A stretch of 64,000 nucleotides of DNA from JABCPE02 sp963516675. GTDB lineage: Bacteria > Bacteroidota > Bacteroidia > Flavobacteriales > Weeksellaceae. The notes below the pieces were generated by a model. The model was given only the letters and a program-made list of their open reading frames with translations. It did no database searches and was not told where the DNA came from. How positions within the stretch are numbered: the stretch's first letter is position 1; each line of letters starts with the position of its first letter. The stretch spans positions 62,001 through 126,000 of the forward strand of contig CAUQBH010000003.1 in assembly GCA_963516675.1 (NCBI GenBank), read 5' to 3'. The position numbers and the translations under genes were made by a program. Below are positions 25,036 to 32,505 of the stretch, piece by piece.

Positions 25036-25932
25036 ATGAAACCTATTTTGATAGAAGAGTATGATTTGATGCTTGCTGGAACTCAATATTTAGATAAAAA
25101 CAATAATAGAAGATACTACAATGCAGAAGGGTCTAGAAAGGGTTCTGTTTTTGATTTATTTCATGAAAAAGATAATGAATATGATCCTTTGGCTATAATA
25201 GTATTTTATAAAGGCAAGGAAATTGGTTATATTCCTAAAGATGAAAATTTGGAAATAGCATATTATTTATCGCACCCAGAATGGTTTCATGTAGAATGTA
25301 GACAAAAAAAGAAACAAGTTAGAAGGGATTATGAAATGATAGTTGTCATTGTGCAAATATTTGCCATTGTTGAAGATTATATTCCTTTTAGTTTTGAAAA
25401 TTTTGATAAAGAATTTCCTAATTATGATGATGATGTAGAGATTCTTAAGAAAGTGCGAGAGGAAAAGGAACAAATAGAAAAAGAAAAAAGAAAAGAACGG
25501 GCAGAAAAAAAGAGAATTCAAGATAAAAAAAATACACAGAAAGGCTGTTTTATAATAAGCCTTGTAATGGTTGTATTTATTCTTTTGTTTTATTTAAATA
25601 AAGATAAATTCAGTGAAAATGAGATTTCTGAATCTAAAAAAAATTACGCAAAATCAGATTATTCAAATCCAAAAACGGATACACTTGCTGTTTTAAATCA
25701 AAGACAAATGGAAGTGAATAATGATTCTGATGAAATAAAGAATGCATATAAAATTTTAAAATCAGATCATTATTATATAGACACAGAAGTGATAAGATTT
25801 ACAGCACTTTATAATAAATTTAGAAACACTGAATACGCAAATATATTGAGAAAGACAAGGGATTCATTAAGTTTAGAGCAGAAAAAAATAATGGAGCGAG
25901 TTAAAAAAGAACTGAAAAATAAGAAAAAATGA
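25036..25932 (+). CDS. HIRAN-domain protein with membrane anchor
   Basis: 298 residues. The HIRAN domain covers about 8-112 (MLAGTQYLD, then EKDNEYDPLAIIVFYKGKEIGYIP). A charged coiled coil follows (about 134-168), then one membrane helix (about 171-188, CFIISLVMVVFILLFYL), then a hydrophilic C-terminal part with a final helical bundle. HIRAN domains bind 3' ends of DNA in helicases such as HLTF; bacterial stand-alone forms are poorly known. The HIRAN part would be cytoplasmic and tethered at the membrane. Low-GC, own promoter, in the accessory island: a moron-type gene, possibly defensive. Confidence 0.75.
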   Translation: MKPILIEEYDLMLAGTQYLDKNNNRRYYNAEGSRKGSVFDLFHEKDNEYDPLAIIVFYKGKEIGYIPKDENLEIAYYLSHPEWFHVECRQKKKQVRRDYEMIVVIVQIFAIVEDYIPFSFENFDKEFPNYDDDVEILKKVREEKEQIEKEKRKERAEKKRIQDKKNTQKGCFIISLVMVVFILLFYLNKDKFSENEISESKKNYAKSDYSNPKTDTLAVLNQRQMEVNNDSDEIKNAYKILKSDHYYIDTEVIRFTALYNKFRNTEYANILRKTRDSLSLEQKKIMERVKKELKNKKK

Positions 25933-25942
25933 AAAAATAACC

Positions 25943-25972
25943 TTGTATATTCAGAATAAATTCATACATTTG
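25943..25972 (+). promoter_or_regulatory. Canonical Bacteroidota promoter of structured leader
   Basis: -33 TTG at 25943-25945, spacer of 19 bases, -7 TACATTTG at 25965-25972. Transcription should start near 25979, which leaves a leader of about 180 bases before the ATG at 26160. Confidence 0.7.
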
Positions 25973-25977
25973 CATCA

Positions 25978-26175
25978 GCTAAATACAATAAGAGACAGGG
26001 GAGAGTCTTTATAAAATCCCATTTAATTTTAATTTTAATATAGGCTTAGCCTTGATAAGTAGTGGTACAATTCCCTTGTGTCTTGTTGTGTTTAGCGACC
26101 CACGAAAGTCAAGGTTTTTTTGTTTTCGTGGTTTTAAAGGGAATTTAAATTTTTATAATATGCTAAACACAACAA
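25978..26175 (+). ncRNA. Structured leader RNA with alternative pairings
   Basis: Three 14-nt segments define it. P1 GCTAAATACAATAA (25978-25991), P2 TTGTTGTGTTTAGC (26083-26096), P3 GCTAAACACAACAA (26162-26175). P2 and P3 are perfect complements; P1 and P2 pair fully with two G-U pairs. P3 overlaps the first codons after ATG 26160. Other elements: an H-type pseudoknot candidate (AGAGAC 25991-25996 with GTCTTT 26005-26010; GGGA 25999-26002 with TCCC 26017-26020), AGGC/GCCT (26042-26052), AATTCCCTT/AAGGGAATT (26069-26077/26137-26145) enclosing CCACGAAA/TTTCGTGG (26100-26107/26124-26131). P2-P3 crosses the AATTCCCTT stem, so the two forms compete or make a pseudoknot. Confidence 0.6.
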
Positions 26176-26411
26176 CAATTGCACAACCTGTGAAGCGTAG
26201 TAGCAGAGTGCTTAGAAGAGTGAAAAAAAATCTAATAGAGCCAGTAGATTTTGCAGAAGTTTTCGGCGGAAGCCTGCAGATGAAGTTGGTAGGAGGGTGC
26301 TACTACTGCGGATTCCAGAACGAGGAGCAGAGAGCTCACGCCTGGGGTAGTTCCTTTACTAGAGCCTACAGAAATATGCTTAAAAACTTTCACGAAAAAT
26401 ACATGATATGA
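26160..26411 (+). CDS. Accessory phage protein downstream of structured leader, 83 aa
   Basis: Starts at ATG 26160 (MLNTTTIAQPVKRSSRVLRR). The frame is open further upstream through the leader, but that part encodes no plausible protein. The product is basic at the N-terminus, with one CYYCGF pair that could bind metal (residues about 48-52). Its first codons are the P3 arm of the leader, so translation may be controlled by RNA folding. It overlaps the next gene by four bases. Function unknown. Confidence 0.6.
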   Translation: MLNTTTIAQPVKRSSRVLRRVKKNLIEPVDFAEVFGGSLQMKLVGGCYYCGFQNEEQRAHAWGSSFTRAYRNMLKNFHEKYMI

Positions 26412-26659
26412 AAGGGAATAAAGAATATATAGAGGTTCAAGGGGCAAAACTTTCAGAAGAATGCCTGGAATATATCAAGCTGAACCAGCAGAACGAAAGC
26501 TTTGGCTTTAGGGAGCAGCTGGATAAGATAAACACTTATCTCAATAAACTCCTCACGGCACATCTTTATTTAGAAACCGAGGAAGAAAAAAAAGAAGTAA
26601 TGGATGTTATCTACGGACTTATTTTTCTTCGAGATGATATCAATAAGTTTATACTGTAA
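26408..26659 (+). CDS. Phage accessory helical protein, 83 aa
   Basis: An all-helical soluble protein (KLSEECLEYIKLNQQNESFGF, DKINTYLNKLLTAHLYL). ATGA overlap with the upstream gene indicates translational coupling and thus shared control by the leader. No family recognised. Confidence 0.55.
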   Translation: MKGNKEYIEVQGAKLSEECLEYIKLNQQNESFGFREQLDKINTYLNKLLTAHLYLETEEEKKEVMDVIYGLIFLRDDINKFIL

Positions 26660-26662
26660 CTT

Positions 26663-26983
26663 ATGGAAGATTATAAAGAAAAGATAAAAGAGCTGTTTCT
26701 GCGGTATTACAGAAACATCGGCGAGGAGGAGGAGAAAACCTATCTCTCCACCAAGAGGATCCTAGAAATGGTGGGGGGGGTAATTCCTTCTAAGCCTATC
26801 AGCGAGCATGACATCTATGAATGCATGACGGATATGGGCTTTTACCAAGATTTGGAAATTATCTACGGACAAATATGTATCTTTGAAGGAGATAAAGAAA
26901 AAGGCATTCCTGCTGAATATGACAGAGTCGAAGTAGACCGAGTATTCAAATGGGTGGTCTTTGAAAAGAAACACGGAGTATAA
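26663..26983 (+). CDS. Phage accessory protein with G8 tract, 106 aa
   Basis: A soluble acidic protein with helical N-terminus (YKEKIKELFLRYYRNIGEEEE) and the segment ISEHDIYECMTDMGFYQDLEI. An uninterrupted G8 run (26773-26780) encodes part of MVGGV and would shift the frame if its length changed. Third gene of the leader-controlled unit, closed by a terminator. Function unknown. Confidence 0.55.
   Translation: MEDYKEKIKELFLRYYRNIGEEEEKTYLSTKRILEMVGGVIPSKPISEHDIYECMTDMGFYQDLEIIYGQICIFEGDKEKGIPAEYDRVEVDRVFKWVVFEKKHGV
26773..26780. repeat. G8 homopolymer inside coding sequence
   Basis: Eight consecutive G in an AT-rich region, within codons 37-40 of the 106-aa gene. Such tracts slip during replication and are typical of phase-variable genes. 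Confidence 0.8.
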
Positions 26984-26988
26984 ACTTT

Positions 26989-27031
26989 CGCCCAGTATAT
27001 AGAATGAAGACTATTGCTGGGCGTTTTTTTT
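26989..27031 (+). terminator. Rho-independent terminator
   Basis: CGCCCAG (26989-26995) pairs with CTGGGCG (27017-27023), loop extended by TAT.../CTATTG, followed by eight T. Confidence 0.85.
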
Positions 27032-27043
27032 GTTGTAAATTTG
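27014..27043 (+). promoter_or_regulatory. Promoter giving near-leaderless transcript
   Basis: -33 TTG (27014-27016), 19-base spacer, -7 TAAATTTG (27036-27043); the ATG of the next gene is four bases later. The -33 box is inside the upstream terminator stem. Confidence 0.55.
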
Positions 27044-27047
27044 GAAT

Positions 27048-27512
27048 ATGGAATACAGAGATGAATTAGAAATCGCACAAAAAGCAGAGCAGATGCTCAC
27101 GGGTGCTATTCGTAATAAAACCAATTCTTTTGCGGACCATTACAATGGAAAAAAAGAAGATGAACCAAGTTTAAAACAGGCATCTGCTAAATCCTATGTG
27201 AAAAAATACGGCAGGAAGAAAGACGGGAACCAGCAGATTTTCTTGCGCAGGTTGGTTATTCGTATGGCTCGGCACGGCTTTGTCCAGCACTATGGTGTCA
27301 ATAGTCTGCGTGCTGGTGGGTTTAGAAAATCCAAATTGGGGAATTCATATCACTATGATTCCCACGATATGGAGATGAGAGCCCAGCCATTCATAGGAGA
27401 TGCTATCAAACAAAGTGATGTAGTAGAGTTTGTTTCCCAGAATGTAGCAGAACTCAGAGCGAAGAATTTCGCTGAAGAGCTTATATTTCCACTTTCGCAT
27501 TTTGCTAAATGA
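27048..27512 (+). CDS. Phage virion-assembly protein candidate, 154 aa
   Basis: 154 residues, basic (KSYVKKYGRKKDGNQQIFLRRLVIRMARHGFVQHYGV), ending in helical SQNVAELRAKNFAEEL. It resembles tail-completion or tape-measure-proximal proteins of Bacteroidota phages in size and charge, but no domain can be named. Starts four bases after a -7 box. Reopens the virion gene series after the regulatory island. Confidence 0.5.
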   Translation: MEYRDELEIAQKAEQMLTGAIRNKTNSFADHYNGKKEDEPSLKQASAKSYVKKYGRKKDGNQQIFLRRLVIRMARHGFVQHYGVNSLRAGGFRKSKLGNSYHYDSHDMEMRAQPFIGDAIKQSDVVEFVSQNVAELRAKNFAEELIFPLSHFAK

Positions 27513-27535
27513 AAATAATTACTTAATTTAGAGGT

Positions 27536-27892
27536 ATGAAAAACACACAGTCTTTTTTACTAATGCTCCTTATCTTCCTTGCTGTTGGAGGAGTAAATGC
27601 TGTTTTAGGACTTTTGGTTCTTTCTTATGCGTTGATTTCTAAGTTTTGGTTTGTTATATTATACATTCCCTCTCTTGTTCTTTTGGGTGTGCTTTTTAGT
27701 AGGATTAAATTTCCAAACACTATTTACAGAATGGGAGGCTGGAGTTTAGTAGTCGGTTTTTTAGGGCTGCTGGGAATAGTTTTTTACTCAATTTTTATTG
27801 AAAATATAGATGAAAAAGTGCTTTATATATTTGTTAGTATAGCGACTACGGGGATGATTATTACTTATCCTTTTCTTCAAACAGAAAAATAG
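27536..27892 (+). CDS. Four-helix membrane protein, 119 aa
   Basis: 118-119 residues with four hydrophobic segments (about 7-30, 34-54, 67-87, 95-112) and short loops. It resembles small inner-membrane proteins of unknown role carried by prophages. It lies between the virion gene at 27048 and the tape measure, so superinfection exclusion or DNA-entry roles are possible. A terminator follows. Confidence 0.6.
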   Translation: MKNTQSFLLMLLIFLAVGGVNAVLGLLVLSYALISKFWFVILYIPSLVLLGVLFSRIKFPNTIYRMGGWSLVVGFLGLLGIVFYSIFIENIDEKVLYIFVSIATTGMIITYPFLQTEK

Positions 27893-27925
27893 AACATTCA
27901 TAACATTTACATACTTGAACAATTG

Positions 27926-27953
27926 CGGGCTGAATTTTCAGTCCGTTTTTTTG
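27926..27953 (+). terminator. Rho-independent terminator before tape measure
   Basis: CGGGCTGAA (27926-27934) with TTCAGTCCG (27937-27945), one G-U pair, then a T-run. The late tail operon begins 50 bases later. Confidence 0.85.
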
Positions 27954-28004
27954 TCCTTTGGAGAGAGCTTGAAAAAATCAATCTTTGGGAATTAAAGATT
28001 GAAC

Positions 28005-31000
28005 ATGGCAAAGAATGTATCTACAACAATAGTTTTAAAGGTAAACGGAAAAGATGTTGAAAATTCTTTCAGTGGGTTAAGCAAGGAAGCCCGAACCTTG
28101 GAGAGTGAGCTTCGGAAACTCACACCAGGAACTGAAAGGTTCATGAGAAAAGCTGCGGAACTCAAAGAGGTAAAAGAGCATTTTTCAAGAGTAAAAAGTG
28201 AGATTGATGCTGTAAGCGGAAAGCTAAAAGAGTCAGAAGGCTTTTTAGGGAAATTTCGCTCCAAACTTTCTGATATAGGACTCAGTTTTGGAAATCTCGG
28301 TGTAGGTTTGGCTGGTCTCCATTTGAAAAACACAGCAGAAGAACTACTCAAAGTATCTGATGCTATGGCGGATGTTCAGAAGACTACAGGCATGGCACTG
28401 GATGAAGTGAAACAGCTCTGGGAGGCTTTCGATGATATGGACACCAGAACCTCCAAGATGGACAGACTGAAGATTGCTGAAGTGGGCGGTCGGCTTGGTG
28501 TTCCTAAGGAGGAAATGGCATCTTTCGTTCAGGAAGTGGACAAAGCATATGTTGCCCTGGGAGATTCTTTCGATGGCGGTTTAGAGGGCGTGGTAGATTC
28601 TTTAGGAAAAATCAAAGGATTGTTCGAGGAGACCAAAGGACAGAGCTATGCTGATGCTATCAATGGTGTAGGTTCTGCCTTGAACGAACTTGCTGCATCG
28701 GGAACAGCCAGTGAGGGGAATATTTCAGATTTTGCTCTTAGGATAGGTGCTTTGCCAGACGCACTCAAGCCATCTATTGATAAAGTCTTAGGGCTTGGTG
28801 CAGCGTTTGAAGAATCTGGGGTGGATTCTCAGATAGCAGCTTCGGGATATTCTAACTTTATGAAGGTGGCAGGGGAGAACATCGGACTGTTTGCCCAGTC
28901 TATGCATATGTCCACGGCGGAGGCTAAGGAATTATTTAATACCAATCCAGAAGAATTTTTCTTAAGATTTTCCGAGGGAATGCGGGGCGTAGAAGCCACA
29001 AAGACGGTTGAGATTTTTGACAGCCTTGGTATAAAATCACTGGAGGTTCAGAAGGCGGTCGGTGCAGCTGCCAATAGAACTGATGAATTTAGAGCTGCTA
29101 TGGAAAGGTCTGGCAAGGCAATGGCTGACGGAACTTCCCTTTCAGATGAATTTAGCAAGAAAAATAACAACGCAGCCGCAATAGTGGAAAAGCTGAAAAA
29201 TGCTTTTGCAGAAATGTTTACTTCTAATAATATTATCAATCTTTTTGAGGATGTTATCCGTGTGGTTGGCTTCATTACAGGAGTGACCAAGGAGGCAGGA
29301 GACGGCATAAGGGAATTTAAAGACAGGCTTGTTTTTTTAGCAAAAATCATCGGGGTGATGGTTACTGCTATGGTCAGTTATAAAGCAGCAATGTATCTTA
29401 TTGCTCTTTCCACCCAAAAAGCCTATCAGCAGACCATTCTTTATAATGCAGTCCAAAAGGCTAAAATGGTGATAGATAATGCAGCGAAAGGCGTAACCTT
29501 GCTATATGCAGCAGCAAAGGCTACACTTTCGGGAAATACTGCTGGAGCAACTGCAGCAATGAGAGCCTTTAATATGACTACTAAAATGAACCCAATTGGT
29601 TTATTAGTCGCAGCAGTAATGGCGGCAGTAGCAGCATATAAACTTTATCATAAGGAAGTAGATGCATCTACACAAAAGCAGAAAAATCTAAATGATGCTT
29701 TTGTAGAGGCGGAAAAAAGTATTGTTTCTCAAAAAAATGAGCTGGACCAGCTTATGAAAACTGCCAGAGACGAAACCTTATCTAAAGAAAAAAGACTAGA
29801 GGCTATTAGAAAACTCAACGAAATTTCTCCAGAGTATTTAGGTTTCTTGAATTTGGAAAACATCAATACTCAAGAAGCAACTAAAGCGGTCGATAAATAC
29901 ACCGAGCATCTCCTAAAAATGGCAAGAGTAAAAGCACTTACAGCCAAAATGGATAAAATAGGAGAGCAGATTATTGATAAAGAAAACGAATCACTGGGCG
30001 AAAACCTTGGGCTTATTGATAAAGCAGCTAATAAAATAAGTAATTTTTTTGGAGGAAAAGATGTTGTAAATCTTGATAAAAATGAAGGTGTTCAATACCA
30101 AAAATGGCTGAAAGCTGTAGGGAAAAAACGAGCAGATGAGTTAAAAAAAGAATATGCTCATGTTTATGAACAAAGAAAGCAAGATGTACAAGGTTTAACG
30201 GACCAGCAGAGAGCACTTGCAGAGGAAATAAAAAAAATACAAGGAGAAGAGGGAGGAACTGCTCCTGCTTCTAACAAGCCAGTAAATAGTGCTGTTGCAA
30301 ATCCGACAAAAAACAAGACTCCCAAAAAGAATTCGGGAGAAGATAAATCCAAATCTGTTTATGAAAAATCATTAGAAGATAAGCGTAAATATGACAAAGA
30401 ACTTCTGGACGCTCATAGAAAATACGAAGATGAAAGGGAAAAGATTCAGCTCGAAGGTTATGAGAAGGAAAAAAGACTTTTGGAAACCGAGCACAATCGG
30501 AATTTAGAAGATATCGAGAATCAGAATAAAGAAAAGAAAGATGCTATTGCTAAAGTGGAGCGAGAGATTTCTGACTTCCAAAAAGCAAAAACAGGAGCAA
30601 GTCATCAAGCTCAAAAGAATTATGATGCAGCGATTCAGAATAAAAGAGAAGAAATAGCAGTCATCAACTCCATTATTGCGCAGAATAATAAAATCAAAGA
30701 GCAGATGGAGCAGACGCATCAGCTGAAGATAAAAACGATTGATGAAAAAGCAGAGCTTGAAAAACATCAGCGAGATATCACGAACCTACAGAAGGAGGCG
30801 GCTCTTGTTCATGAAAAGAACGAGAATGAAATCACAGAAATTAAAACCATGGCAGAGGCAAGGGAAAAACTTGCTGAAATGGAATTTTTGAAACTCAGCG
30901 ACCAAGAGCTGAAAAATATTCACACACTAGAAGACGCCAAAAAAGCATTGAGAGAAAATGCAAACAGAGCTGCGCTCCAGGCACAGATAGAGCTTTTCAA

Positions 31001-32114
31001 AAAAGAGCAAAAAATATTGGAGGATTTGCTCAACAATCCAAATGTATTTTCTGAAAAATCGGTGCAGGAACTTAAAGAAAGAATAGCATCCATCACGACA
31101 GAAGTCAATAAACTGAATGCTGCTAAGAATGGAAATGAAGTAGGTGATGAATCCCAAATTCAGAAAGATGCCCGTAAGGAAATGGACAAAGTCGATATTC
31201 TTGGGTTTTCGGTTACGCAGTGGAGCGATACTTTCAAAAATCTAGACACTACCGAGCGCAAGCTTCAAGCTGTAATGATGGGCGTTCAGGCGCTGAAAAA
31301 TGCGTTTTCTCAGTTTTCCGAACTTCAGCAAAGACTTAATGAGCGAGAACTCAGAAGTTTTACCAAAGGGCAGGACAACAAGAAGAAAGAGCTTCTTCGA
31401 CAACTGAATGAAGGCTACATCAACCAGGAACAATATCATAAAGGTGTCCAGCTGTTAGAGGAGGAAACCGATGCGAAGAAAGCTGAACTGGCAAACAGGC
31501 AGGCTAAAATTCAGAAAGCAATGGCGATTGCACAGATTGCTATCAATACAGCTCAAGCAATTATCGGAATATGGGCGCAGGTTCCTAAGTTTGATTTTGG
31601 TATTTCTGCTGGGGTTCTTACTGGTGTGGTGTCGGCTTTGGGTGCTGCGCAGATTGCAGCGGTTCTTGCTCAGCCAGATAGTTTTGACAAAGGTGGTTTT
31701 ACAGGTGGGGGCTTCGGTTCTCCTGATAGTTCTGGATTCAGACCAGCGGGAATAGTCCATGAGAACGAATATGTCACTCCTAAATGGATGCTTCAGAATC
31801 CAGTGGTTGCTGATGTAGTAGACTGGATGGAAAGCATCCGAACAGGCAGAACACAAGCGCCAAGAGGCTACGCAGAAGGAGGTTTTACGGGTGGAGGACA
31901 GACTTCGGGAGGAGATGCTCAGACTCCTGCAACGGCTCAAATGGTTTTAGGGGCGGAAATGCAGCCTCTTTTATCAGACTTGAAGCAGGTGCTTTCCGAG
32001 CTAAAAGAAAACGGAGTAGAAGCGTGGATGGTAGAGAATGCCGAAAATGGTAAAAGATTGAAAAATGCAATAAAACAATTTGAAAATATAGAGAAAAGAA
32101 ATGCGAGAAAATAA
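28005..32114 (+). CDS. Phage tail tape measure protein
   Basis: 1369 residues from ATG 28005 (MAKNVSTTIVLKVNGKDVEN); a TTG at 27999 is the alternative. The N-terminal part matches TP901-type tape measures (DVQKTTGMALDEVKQLWEAF, then GLFAQSMHMSTAEAKELF). Hydrophobic helices lie at about 445-475 and 525-545. A long charged coiled coil spans about 780-1060. A Gly-rich C-terminus contains two GGFTGGG stretches. It sets tail length and is ejected with DNA. Size implies a long tail, roughly 200 nm by the usual 0.15 nm per residue. Confidence 0.92.
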   Translation: MAKNVSTTIVLKVNGKDVENSFSGLSKEARTLESELRKLTPGTERFMRKAAELKEVKEHFSRVKSEIDAVSGKLKESEGFLGKFRSKLSDIGLSFGNLGVGLAGLHLKNTAEELLKVSDAMADVQKTTGMALDEVKQLWEAFDDMDTRTSKMDRLKIAEVGGRLGVPKEEMASFVQEVDKAYVALGDSFDGGLEGVVDSLGKIKGLFEETKGQSYADAINGVGSALNELAASGTASEGNISDFALRIGALPDALKPSIDKVLGLGAAFEESGVDSQIAASGYSNFMKVAGENIGLFAQSMHMSTAEAKELFNTNPEEFFLRFSEGMRGVEATKTVEIFDSLGIKSLEVQKAVGAAANRTDEFRAAMERSGKAMADGTSLSDEFSKKNNNAAAIVEKLKNAFAEMFTSNNIINLFEDVIRVVGFITGVTKEAGDGIREFKDRLVFLAKIIGVMVTAMVSYKAAMYLIALSTQKAYQQTILYNAVQKAKMVIDNAAKGVTLLYAAAKATLSGNTAGATAAMRAFNMTTKMNPIGLLVAAVMAAVAAYKLYHKEVDASTQKQKNLNDAFVEAEKSIVSQKNELDQLMKTARDETLSKEKRLEAIRKLNEISPEYLGFLNLENINTQEATKAVDKYTEHLLKMARVKALTAKMDKIGEQIIDKENESLGENLGLIDKAANKISNFFGGKDVVNLDKNEGVQYQKWLKAVGKKRADELKKEYAHVYEQRKQDVQGLTDQQRALAEEIKKIQGEEGGTAPASNKPVNSAVANPTKNKTPKKNSGEDKSKSVYEKSLEDKRKYDKELLDAHRKYEDEREKIQLEGYEKEKRLLETEHNRNLEDIENQNKEKKDAIAKVEREISDFQKAKTGASHQAQKNYDAAIQNKREEIAVINSIIAQNNKIKEQMEQTHQLKIKTIDEKAELEKHQRDITNLQKEAALVHEKNENEITEIKTMAEAREKLAEMEFLKLSDQELKNIHTLEDAKKALRENANRAALQAQIELFKKEQKILEDLLNNPNVFSEKSVQELKERIASITTEVNKLNAAKNGNEVGDESQIQKDARKEMDKVDILGFSVTQWSDTFKNLDTTERKLQAVMMGVQALKNAFSQFSELQQRLNERELRSFTKGQDNKKKELLRQLNEGYINQEQYHKGVQLLEEETDAKKAELANRQAKIQKAMAIAQIAINTAQAIIGIWAQVPKFDFGISAGVLTGVVSALGAAQIAAVLAQPDSFDKGGFTGGGFGSPDSSGFRPAGIVHENEYVTPKWMLQNPVVADVVDWMESIRTGRTQAPRGYAEGGFTGGGQTSGGDAQTPATAQMVLGAEMQPLLSDLKQVLSELKENGVEAWMVENAENGKRLKNAIKQFENIEKRNARK

Positions 32115-32505
32115 AAATTCTTTCCAAAAATTCAGGGTTTTTGATAACGACCCGATGAATAAGCTTTGCGACCAAGTGATTTCCTTGGTCGAAGAGCTGA
32201 CAAATGAAACTCCTGCGGTATGTGGTTCTGTAGCGAAAGTATTCGGGGGACAGCTACAAGAAGACTACACGCCTAAAGATGTAGATTTTGTAGTGAGCAG
32301 GTGGGCTTTCCGCCAATTGCTATGGAAAATTCCTACTGAAATCACAGGTGTGAAAATGATTGAACAAAATCCCAATAGAATAATTCTCTTTACAGATTAT
32401 CGATATTGTATAGAGATATGGGTGCATAATGCGATTTCAGAAAAAAGAGAGTTAAAAAAATATCAAAACGAAATTCTTTATACAGATTATGGCAAAGAAA
32501 ATTAG
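32101..32505 (+). CDS. Nucleotidyltransferase-fold-like protein in tail operon
   Basis: 134 residues. CGSVAKVF (about 41-48) followed after a short gap by PKDVDFVVS (about 58-66) has the G-S ... D-x-D layout of minimal nucleotidyltransferases (MNT/pol-beta fold), and the remaining part (NRIILFTDYRYCIEIWV) supplies the further strands. It overlaps the tape measure by 14 bases and the next gene by 17, so it is part of the late tail operon. It could be a protein-modifying AMPylase-like enzyme or a fold relic; activity is unproven. Confidence 0.5.
   Translation: MRENKNSFQKFRVFDNDPMNKLCDQVISLVEELTNETPAVCGSVAKVFGGQLQEDYTPKDVDFVVSRWAFRQLLWKIPTEITGVKMIEQNPNRIILFTDYRYCIEIWVHNAISEKRELKKYQNEILYTDYGKEN

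Noticed and set aside
25978..26135. A hammerhead ribozyme around the CACGAAAGTC segment
   Set aside because: GAAA is present, but the required CUGANGA core is absent at a suitable distance.
26052..26159. N-terminal extension of the gene at 26160 through the leader
   Set aside because: The extension relies on a TTG start, is encoded by the hairpin region and its product looks non-coding.
25978..26175. The structured leader as a retron msr-msd or a diversity-generating template
   Set aside because: There is no reverse transcriptase gene in the window and no template/variable repeat pair.
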